Under the pieces are notes generated by a model, which was not told the origin of the DNA, did not search any database, and saw only the letters and a program-made list of their open reading frames with translations. Positions 1-5,548 of a stretch of DNA of 5,769 bases are shown in pieces. How positions within the stretch are numbered: the first letter of the stretch is position 1; each line of letters opens with the position of its first letter. The DNA comes from Helicobacteraceae bacterium. GTDB lineage: Bacteria > Campylobacterota > Campylobacteria > Campylobacterales > SZUA-545. The position numbers and the translations under genes were made by a program. The stretch spans positions 1 to 5,769 of the forward strand of contig JAISMA010000010.1 of the NCBI GenBank assembly GCA_031276985.1, in the 5' to 3' direction.

Positions 1-629
1 TCAGATCGAGAGCCTTTCAAATGAAGCTCTTCGGCGAAAGTTTCGCCGTCGCTTGATGCGTATCCGATAAACGTCGTCCCGACGGGTTTTTTCGCGTCGC
101 CTCCGCCCGGTCCCGCCACGCCGCTAATCGATAGCGCGTGATTCGCGCCGCTTTTACGCAACGCGCCCAAAGCCATTTGAGCGACGCATTCCGCGCTTAC
201 CGCGCCAAAATCTCGAAGCGTCTCCCGATCGACGCCAAGCCAATCGGTTTTCAGGCGGTTTGAATAGGTTACGAGCGATCCGCCAAAAACTTCCGACGCG
301 CCCGCATGCGCGGTGAAATACGCCGCGAGTAGCCCGCCCGTGCAACTTTCGGCGAACGAGATCATCTCTTTGCGCCTTTTGAGCGCTTCAAGCGCGAACG
401 CGAACGGATCGCCCGCAAACGCCTTTGGCGCGAACAAAACGCATATTTCCTTTGCAAACGCCAAAGCCTCGTTACTCTCGCGGCATTCCAGAACGCTCCA
501 GCCGCCGATATGCTCTCGCGCCTCTACGCGCAAACCAAGCCGATCGGCGCAAGGTTTTGTCAAAATAACGGCGGAGGCGGGATCAAATCCAAGCAGATTC
601 ACGCAAACTAAGCGGTTTTGCTCTAACAT
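1..629 (-). CDS. CinA-family protein (C-terminal nicotinamide-nucleotide amidase domain), partial at left edge
   Basis: The reverse strand reads open from an ATG at 629-627 to the window edge: 209 whole codons, with the C-terminus outside. Residues about 80-209 are a clear CinA C-terminal (PncC-type) domain: AESCTGG at 93-99 with the expected nucleophile Ser95, the GGSLVTYSNRLK segment at 116-127 with the conserved YSN and Lys127, and the glycine-rich SGVAGPGGG at 169-177 followed by KPVGT. Enzymes with this domain deamidate nicotinamide mononucleotide to nicotinate mononucleotide in cytoplasmic pyridine nucleotide salvage. About 35-40 residues of the usual domain should lie beyond the edge. 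The first 80 or so residues are odd: too short for the molybdopterin-binding-like domain of full-length CinA, and not recognised. An in-frame TAG eight codons upstream of the ATG limits the start; the Shine-Dalgarno is weak (AGGA about 14 nt upstream). It is divergent from the PPK2-like gene. Domain call is secure; the exact start is less so. Confidence 0.92.
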   Translation of the reverse strand, partial: MLEQNRLVCVNLLGFDPASAVILTKPCADRLGLRVEAREHIGGWSVLECRESNEALAFAKEICVLFAPKAFAGDPFAFALEALKRRKEMISFAESCTGGLLAAYFTAHAGASEVFGGSLVTYSNRLKTDWLGVDRETLRDFGAVSAECVAQMALGALRKSGANHALSISGVAGPGGGDAKKPVGTTFIGYASSDGETFAEELHLKGSRS

Positions 630-647
630 ATTGCTTAACCAAATCCT

Positions 648-652
648 GAAGG
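648..652 (+). promoter_or_regulatory. Shine-Dalgarno of the PPK2-like gene, in a 29-bp divergent spacer
   Basis: GAAGG lies 6 nt before the ATG at 659 and supports that start. It sits in the 29-bp gap (630-658) between the two divergent genes. The surrounding CCTGAAGG is nearly palindromic, so the opposite strand also shows AGGA, but at a long 14-nt distance from the cinA start. The gap is too short to hold two separate promoters, so promoter elements must overlap or lie inside the coding regions. I see no convincing -10/-35 pair. Confidence 0.6.
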
Positions 653-658
653 TCTATC

Positions 659-1465
659 ATGCCCCAAAGTTATAAAACCGCCGCCGACGCAACCAGCTTG
701 GACTCTGCGGGACTAAGCAAAAAGGGCAAACTTAAACCCGATTATTACCAAGAGCGCCTAAGAGAGCTGCAAATCGAGCTTGTGAAGCTGCAAAGATGGA
801 TATTTGAAAGCAAAAACAGCCTGATCGCGATATTTGAAGGCGGCGAATTAACGGGTAAAAGCGGCGTAATAAAGGCGCTGACGGAACGACTGGACGCCTC
901 CATTGTTCGCGTGGCGCGCCAAAAAGCCGCGTCAAGCTCCAAATGGTATTTTGCGCGTTTCGTTTCGCTACTGCCAAGAAAGGGCGAGATCGCCGCGTTT
1001 GATCGCGGGTGGTATCGCAAAGCCACGCTGGAAAAGGCGATCGGGCGCTGCGACGACGAGGCGTACGAAAAGCATATTCATCAGATCGCGTCGTTTGAGC
1101 AGACGTTAGCCGAAGAGGGTTTTTTGATCTATAAATATATGCTTACAATCTCCAAAGAGGAGTTGAACGCGAGGCTGGAAAAGCAAAAAAACGATCCGCT
1201 TGGCAGACTTAGACTAACCGAAATAGAGCTAAAATCGGCGAAGCTATACGACGAGTACGCAAAGGCGGAAGCCGAAGCGCTTTCAAGAACCCACGCGCCG
1301 CGCGCGCCGTGGTTCGAGGTGAAATGCGACGATAAGCGTTTGGCTAGACTCGGCGTTTTAGCGCATCTTTTAGGCGAAATTGACTATAAAGGCAAAGATC
1401 GCAAGGCGCTTGGCGAGCTTGAAAGCAAAGTCGTAAGAGATTACGCTCCTATGGTGAGGTACTAA
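659..1465 (+). CDS. Divergent PPK2-family polyphosphate kinase-like protein, 268 aa
   Basis: PPK2 proteins move phosphate between polyphosphate and nucleotides (NDP/NTP or NMP/NDP) in the cytoplasm. The fold is recognisable along the whole length: an N-terminal helical part (27-50), a P-loop at 60-69, KWYFARFVSLLPRKGEIAAFDR at 95-116 (family: WYFqRyvahLPaaGEivlFDR), a Y-K-Y segment at 158-160, the lid region with D179-P180, and APW at 216-218 before the closing KRLARLGVLAHLL. Length fits the family. Key motifs differ, however: the usual GRDAAGKGG is GGELTGKSG (Walker A Asp replaced by Glu63), DRSWYNR is DRGWYRK, and the lid KxWK is R183-L-R185. The protein may have changed specificity, or be weakly active or inactive. 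The start has a good SD 6 nt upstream. It ends 1 nt before the SDR gene. The family call is good; the enzymatic activity is inferred and uncertain. Confidence 0.85.
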   Translation: MPQSYKTAADATSLDSAGLSKKGKLKPDYYQERLRELQIELVKLQRWIFESKNSLIAIFEGGELTGKSGVIKALTERLDASIVRVARQKAASSSKWYFARFVSLLPRKGEIAAFDRGWYRKATLEKAIGRCDDEAYEKHIHQIASFEQTLAEEGFLIYKYMLTISKEELNARLEKQKNDPLGRLRLTEIELKSAKLYDEYAKAEAEALSRTHAPRAPWFEVKCDDKRLARLGVLAHLLGEIDYKGKDRKALGELESKVVRDYAPMVRY

Positions 1466-1466
1466 A

Positions 1467-2291
1467 ATGAGAATTTTAATTGCGGGCGGAAGCGGATACG
1501 TCGGGCGAGGCATTATCGAGCGTTACTGCCTGACGAACGATTTCATCAACATATCGCTCTCTCGCCACGCGGATTTGGCGGTGAATAACGCGCTTGTCGA
1601 TCTGTCGCTACCGATTAGTTTTTTGAGCTTCGATCAGCCGATCGATATGATCATCAACTGCGTGGAATGCCGCGCTACGGACAATTCAAACGGCGATAAT
1701 AAACGCGCGTATTTAGCCGCCGTGCGTCATCTGGTGGAATACGCGCAAGATCGCGATATAAAGAAATTTATCCATTTTTCCGTCAATCACCTTAACACGG
1801 TCGAGAACGACTATCAGCAGGCGAGATTCGTCGCCGAAGGGCTGGTCAAAAGCGGCGGATTTGACTATATCGTTTTCAAGCCGACGGTGATTTTCGGCGA
1901 AAACAGCCCGCTTGAATATCTGATGAACTCTTTGCTTTCAAGATCGATCTTGCTGAAATTTTGGAAAGAGGACGCGCGGATCGCGCCCGTTCATCTGCTT
2001 GACGTGATAGCTAACGTCGGTTACGCGATCGAGCATAACGACTGCTGGAACGAAACCTACGCGCTGTGCGGACCGGAAACGATGAGCTTCGAGGAGATGC
2101 TCTTTCGCCGAAGAATGATCAAAAGACCAAAGCTACTAAGCGCGCCGTCGGGACTGGCTATGCGATCGGCGCTTAAAAATATGCCCGTTCCGTCCAACTA
2201 TCTGCGGCTTTTACTCGATTGGGTAAACGCCGACGATCGCCGCGTTTACGCGCGATCGCTGGTTGAGCCGCGATTTTCATACAAACCTTAA
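1467..2291 (+). CDS. Atypical SDR / NAD(P)-binding Rossmann protein (NDUFA9- or epimerase-like), 274 aa
   Basis: The N-terminus MRILIAGGSGYVGRGI carries the extended/atypical SDR nucleotide-binding glycine motif (GGSGYVG, 7-13). Further family landmarks are HFS at 103-105, the FKPTVIFGE segment at 137-145 (family: RPxxxyG), PVHLLDV at 174-180, and YALCGPETMSFEEM at 198-211. This order matches SDR proteins of the NAD-dependent epimerase and complex-I NDUFA9-like groups. The usual catalytic YxxxK appears as Y116-QQA-R120, so the lysine is arginine; with that change classical dehydrogenase or epimerase chemistry is doubtful, and a binding or assembly role is possible. The substrate is unknown. 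The ATG follows the PPK2-like stop by one base, with GAGG 7 nt upstream, so it is probably cotranscribed and translationally coupled. No signal peptide or membrane segment is evident. Family call is fairly sure; function is not. Confidence 0.8.
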   Translation: MRILIAGGSGYVGRGIIERYCLTNDFINISLSRHADLAVNNALVDLSLPISFLSFDQPIDMIINCVECRATDNSNGDNKRAYLAAVRHLVEYAQDRDIKKFIHFSVNHLNTVENDYQQARFVAEGLVKSGGFDYIVFKPTVIFGENSPLEYLMNSLLSRSILLKFWKEDARIAPVHLLDVIANVGYAIEHNDCWNETYALCGPETMSFEEMLFRRRMIKRPKLLSAPSGLAMRSALKNMPVPSNYLRLLLDWVNADDRRVYARSLVEPRFSYKP

Positions 2292-2294
2292 AGG
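2291..2294 (+). promoter_or_regulatory. Shine-Dalgarno that decides the ileS start
   Basis: AAGG overlaps the last base of the SDR stop codon. It is 4 nt from an ATG at 2299 and 10 nt from an in-frame ATG at 2305. As AAGG pairs with the 5' part of the consensus, the longer distance is workable. The second ATG also begins the sequence MEYKDTLFLP, where the family protein normally starts. Confidence 0.55.
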
Positions 2295-2304
2295 CGACAT
2301 GTTT

Positions 2305-5127
2305 ATGGAATACAAAGACACTCTCTTTTTGCCGCAAACGCGATTTTCAATGCGCGCGGATTTGACGCAAAACGAGCCGAAGCGCTACAAAAAATGGCGC
2401 GATCAAAACATCTACGAAAAGATGAAGGCAAACCGCAAAGGCGCGCCGCTCTGGACATTTCACGACGGACCGCCGTACGCCAACGGCGCGATTCATATCG
2501 GACACGCGCTCAACAAGATATTAAAAGACGTCGTCGTCAAGTTTCACTATTTTCAAGGCTACGACACGCGCTTTACGCCGGGCTGGGACTGCCACGGATT
2601 GCCGATCGAGCAGCAGGTGGAAACGGCGCTGGGCAAAGCCAAAGCGCAAACGAGCAAAGCCGAAATCCGCCGTCTTTGCAGGGAACACGCCGCGAAATAC
2701 ATCCAAATCCAAAAAGATGGCTTCATCTCGCTGGGCGCGATCGCCGATTGGGACAAGCCGTATATCACAATGGATTACAAATTCGAGGCGGAAATCTACA
2801 AAGAGCTTGTCCGCGTCGCCAAAGCGGGACTGCTAATCGAGCGCCGAAAACCCGTGTATTGGTCGTGGGCGGCGCAATCGGCGCTTGCCGAAGCGGAGGT
2901 CGAGTATCAGGACAAGCAAAGCGATTCGATCTTTGTCGCCTTCGAGCTAACCGAAGAAAGCCGCGCCAAACTCGGCGTCAAAAGCGCCAAAGCGGTTATC
3001 TGGACGACAACGCCGTGGACGCTGCCCGCAAACGTGGCGATCGCGCTAAAAGGCGACGCGGTTTACGCGCTTACCGAAGACGGATTTATCGCGGCGAAAG
3101 ATCGCCTTGAAGCGTTGCAAGCGCAAGGCGTGATCAAAGGCGCGATCGCAAAAGAGTTCGAGGGCAAAGTTTTTGAGCGTCTGGAGGCGATAAATCCGCT
3201 AAACAGTCGCAAAAGCCTGTTGATTTTGGGCGATCACGTCAGCATGGAAGACGGAACGGGGCTTGTGCATACCGCGCCCGGACACGGCGAGGACGACTAT
3301 CGCGTCGGACTAAAATACAATCTTGACGTAATTATGCCCGTCGACGAGCGCGGCTGTTTCGACGAAAACGTCGTCGATCAAAAGCTCCTGCCAAACCCGC
3401 AAAGTTTCGTCGGAACGCACGTATTCAAGGCAAACGAAACGATTGCGACGCTATTAGGCGCGGCGCTGTTAAAACGCGAAACGATCACGCATAGCTACCC
3501 GCACTGCTGGCGCACGCGCAAGCCCGTCATCTACCGCGCCACCAAGCAGTGGTTCATCGCGATGGACGAGCCGTATCTAAACGGCAAAACCCTGCGCGAA
3601 ACGGCGCTCGCGGCAATCGAGAGCGTTAAATTTTATCCGCAAAGCGGACGCAATCGTTTGCGGTCGATGATAGAAACGCGCCCCGATTGGTGCATTTCGC
3701 GTCAGCGCGACTGGGGCGTGCCGATCGCGTTTTTGCGGCGGCGCGACGGGCAGATTCTGCTTGACGATCGCGTTCTTGACAAAACCGCCGCGATCTTTGA
3801 AAAAGAGGGTTGCGACGCGTGGGTAACGCGCCCGATCGCCGATTTTTTGACCGACGATTACGATAGCGCCGAATACGAAAAGGTTACGGACATTCTCGAC
3901 GTGTGGTTCGATAGCGGCTCTACGCAATCGGCGACGTTGCGAAGCGGCGATTACGACGCGGGAAGCGCGCCCGCCGATATGTATTTGGAAGGCAGCGATC
4001 AACATCGCGGCTGGTTTCAAAGCTCCCTGCTGGTCTCTTGCGCCGCGCGCGCCCAGGCGCCGTATAAAACGATCTTGACGCACGGATTTACTATCGACGA
4101 AAAGGGCGACAAGATGAGCAAATCCAAAGGCAACGGCGTCGATCCAAACGACGTCGTAGGCAAAATGGGCAGCGAAATTTTGCGGCTGTGGGCGGTGATG
4201 AGCGATTATCGCGCCGAAGTCAAAATCAGCCAAAACATCTTGAATCAAGCCGCCGATCAATACAAAAAACTACGCAACACGTTGCGATTTATGCTCGCCA
4301 ATATCGAAGATCTGCAAACGCCGATCGCATCGCGCGATCTGTCGGCGGTCGATCGCTGGATACTCTCCGTCGCCAAAAAGGTAAGCGACGAGGCGTTAAG
4401 CGCGTTCAAAGAGTACGATTTTTCCAAAGCGTTGCACCTAATTCACAGCTTCGCGGTCGTAGAGCTTAGCGGCGTTTATCTCGATATGATTAAAGACAGA
4501 ATCTACTGCGATCCGCTAAATTCGCCGCGTCGCCGATCGGCGCAAAGCGCGATTTATCGCATAGTCCGAAATCTATTGACGCTAATCGCGCCCGCGCTTA
4601 CCTACACCGCCGACGAAGCCGTCGAATTCGCGCCGCAAATCATCAAAGACGAGGGCGAAACGATCTTCGATCTGGCGCATAAGCCAATCGAGGCGATCGG
4701 CGCGGCTGAAGGCGAAGGCGCGAACGCGAGCGCGGTCGATTTAACGGCGCTTTTGGAGCTTAGAGAGCGGTTTTTCGCGCAGATCGACGCGCTGAAAAAA
4801 AGCGGCGCGATTAAAAACACGCTGGAGCTTGGAATTATCGTCGATCCCGCGCTGAAACTCGATCTGCCGCTTGAGGATTTAGCCGATTGGCTGACGATCT
4901 CGTGGGCGAAAGCGGACGAAAGCGGCGCGAACGCGGAGCTGTTTTCGTTAGAGGGCGCAACCGTCGTTAAAAGCGATCTGCATAAATGCCCGCGCTGTTG
5001 GAAATACGTAAGCGTCAAAGCGGACGAGCCGTGCGATCGTTGCGCGGCGGCGCTTGCGCGATTGGACGCGAAAGAATCGTCCGCGAAATCGCCTGAAAAG
5101 CCGCTTGAAAAGCCGTCCAATGTTTAG
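2305..5127 (+). CDS. ileS: Isoleucyl-tRNA synthetase, complete (about 940 aa)
   Basis: This class I cytoplasmic aminoacyl-tRNA synthetase charges tRNA-Ile with isoleucine and hydrolyses mischarged valine. Numbered from the ATG at 2305: HIGH at 64-67 within a strongly conserved stretch beginning HDGPPYANG; the CP1 editing domain with TTTPWTLPAN at 234-243 and GTGLVHTAPGHGEDDY at 317-332; DVWFDSGS at 532-539 and GSDQHRGWFQ at 563-572 of the catalytic core; KMSKS at 603-607; an anticodon-binding helical region around 680-775; and a C-terminal zinc site with C895, C898, C910 and C913. It is the bacterial zinc-finger form, not the eukaryote-like mupirocin-resistant type. The last 20 residues are a polar, Lys/Glu/Pro-rich tail. 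The reading frame also opens upstream from a TTG at 2263 inside the SDR gene; ATG 2305 (or 2299) is preferred from SD position and family N-terminus. It lies 13 nt after the SDR gene, so there is no room for a T-box or own promoter between them. Confidence 0.99.
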   Translation: MEYKDTLFLPQTRFSMRADLTQNEPKRYKKWRDQNIYEKMKANRKGAPLWTFHDGPPYANGAIHIGHALNKILKDVVVKFHYFQGYDTRFTPGWDCHGLPIEQQVETALGKAKAQTSKAEIRRLCREHAAKYIQIQKDGFISLGAIADWDKPYITMDYKFEAEIYKELVRVAKAGLLIERRKPVYWSWAAQSALAEAEVEYQDKQSDSIFVAFELTEESRAKLGVKSAKAVIWTTTPWTLPANVAIALKGDAVYALTEDGFIAAKDRLEALQAQGVIKGAIAKEFEGKVFERLEAINPLNSRKSLLILGDHVSMEDGTGLVHTAPGHGEDDYRVGLKYNLDVIMPVDERGCFDENVVDQKLLPNPQSFVGTHVFKANETIATLLGAALLKRETITHSYPHCWRTRKPVIYRATKQWFIAMDEPYLNGKTLRETALAAIESVKFYPQSGRNRLRSMIETRPDWCISRQRDWGVPIAFLRRRDGQILLDDRVLDKTAAIFEKEGCDAWVTRPIADFLTDDYDSAEYEKVTDILDVWFDSGSTQSATLRSGDYDAGSAPADMYLEGSDQHRGWFQSSLLVSCAARAQAPYKTILTHGFTIDEKGDKMSKSKGNGVDPNDVVGKMGSEILRLWAVMSDYRAEVKISQNILNQAADQYKKLRNTLRFMLANIEDLQTPIASRDLSAVDRWILSVAKKVSDEALSAFKEYDFSKALHLIHSFAVVELSGVYLDMIKDRIYCDPLNSPRRRSAQSAIYRIVRNLLTLIAPALTYTADEAVEFAPQIIKDEGETIFDLAHKPIEAIGAAEGEGANASAVDLTALLELRERFFAQIDALKKSGAIKNTLELGIIVDPALKLDLPLEDLADWLTISWAKADESGANAELFSLEGATVVKSDLHKCPRCWKYVSVKADEPCDRCAAALARLDAKESSAKSPEKPLEKPSNV

Positions 5128-5239
5128 CCAAAACGTTCCGATATGGCTTAACGTCGTTACCACGATCGGAGTTTTGGCTATTTGGCTTGGCGCGTATTTG
5201 TGGATTAAATGGTTAAAAAAAGATCGCCCCTTGGCTTAA
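5120..5239 (+). CDS. Small single-pass membrane protein, 39 aa, overlapping the end of ileS
   Basis: An ATG at 5120-5122 lies in the last codons of ileS (8-nt overlap, +1 frame) and opens a 39-residue protein: MFSQNVPIWLNVV, a hydrophobic Trp/Leu/Ile-rich stretch at about 8-28 that would span a membrane once, then a basic end with K30, K33, K34 and R36. The positive-inside rule suggests the C-terminus faces the cytoplasm. There is no good SD, so translation would depend on coupling to ileS termination. The sequence looks real rather than random: a well-formed membrane segment, and no extension beyond the ileS end except the small tail, with a TAA stop 12 nt before the convergent gene. I do not recognise a family and can give no function. 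The alternative is that it is a chance ORF; conservation downstream of ileS in relatives would settle it. Confidence 0.6.
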   Translation: MFSQNVPIWLNVVTTIGVLAIWLGAYLWIKWLKKDRPLA

Positions 5240-5251
5240 CGCTTTGTCTTA

Positions 5252-5548
5252 TTACAATATCCCGTAACGCATCGGAAACTGGTTCATAAAACAACCCATT
5301 ACCGTTACGGGAAAAACGCAGTCTGGAAAAACATAAAATATATACGTCGGTTTTTTGAAAACGGCTATAAATATATCGCAAATAAACAAGATAATCATAG
5401 CTGGAGTAATAAAAATCGTCATTACCCACAAACAAAACCAATATATTCCAAACCACGCCGAATCCGTTTTGATTATAAAATCATGAATAATGAAAAACAA
5501 AGCTATGCTCCAGCAGTAAGCATAAATCGTCCAGCGCATACTATTCAT
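5252..5548 (-). CDS. Unrecognised small multi-pass membrane protein, 98 aa
   Basis: On the reverse strand an ATG at 5548-5546 starts a 98-residue protein rich in Phe, Ile, Trp and Tyr. Hydrophobic stretches at about 6-22, 31-48 and 49-64 suggest three membrane segments, with K65-K66 after the third and a less hydrophobic, Cys- and Pro-containing C-terminal third. Its start overlaps the stop of the upstream gene as ATGA, which supports this start (Met4 is an alternative) and translational coupling; no clear SD is visible. The DNA is clearly more AT-rich than the genes to the left, and codon choice differs with it, suggesting acquisition. No family is recognised. The position directly after an unknown protein would fit an immunity or accessory membrane subunit, but this is inference only. 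It ends 12 nt from the convergent small plus-strand gene. Confidence 0.65.
   Translation of the reverse strand: MNSMRWTIYAYCWSIALFFIIHDFIIKTDSAWFGIYWFCLWVMTIFITPAMIILFICDIFIAVFKKPTYIFYVFPDCVFPVTVMGCFMNQFPMRYGIL
5260..5312. repeat. Perfect 10-bp inverted repeat with 33-nt loop
   Basis: TCCCGTAACG (5260-5269) and CGTTACGGGA (5303-5312) are exact reverse complements. The repeat lies near the convergent junction, inside the 3' end of the 98-aa minus-strand gene and 20 nt past the stop of the small plus-strand gene. It could form a stem that slows transcription from either side. It lacks the run of T that an intrinsic terminator needs on either strand, and the loop is long, so a terminator role is weak; chance is possible. 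Confidence 0.45.

Noticed and set aside
313..675. 120-codon plus-strand open frame antisense to the CinA-family gene
   Set aside because: The opposite strand carries unmistakable CinA motifs in this interval; this frame has no family features.
2263..2304. Upstream TTG start that would lengthen IleS by 14 residues
   Set aside because: It lies inside the SDR coding region without an SD, and the added residues are not part of the family N-terminus, which begins at the ATG at 2305.
2292..2304. T-box or leader control of ileS
   Set aside because: Only 13 nt separate the SDR stop from the ileS start, far too short for a leader structure.
2394..3110. 238-codon plus-strand open frame inside ileS
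   Set aside because: Extremely Arg-rich product in a shifted frame over the HIGH-motif region of ileS; a shadow.
3577..4260. 227-codon open frame on the minus strand, antisense to ileS
   Set aside because: It lies wholly within the conserved catalytic core of ileS, its translation has no recognisable motif, and it has no plausible SD. GC-rich codon bias readily leaves the opposite strand open.
4602..5120. 172-codon minus-strand open frame rich in Ser and Ala
   Set aside because: Antisense to the IleS C-terminal region including the zinc site; low-complexity Ser/Ala composition is the mirror of the sense codons.
5240..5312. Intrinsic terminator for the ileS run or the minus-strand genes
   Set aside because: The inverted repeat has a 33-nt loop and no T-run after the stem on either strand.
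5205..5456. 83-codon minus-strand open frame overlapping the 98-aa membrane gene
   Set aside because: It overlaps both the small plus-strand gene and the 98-aa gene in another frame; the 98-aa frame has the ATGA link to its upstream neighbour and a coherent membrane pattern.
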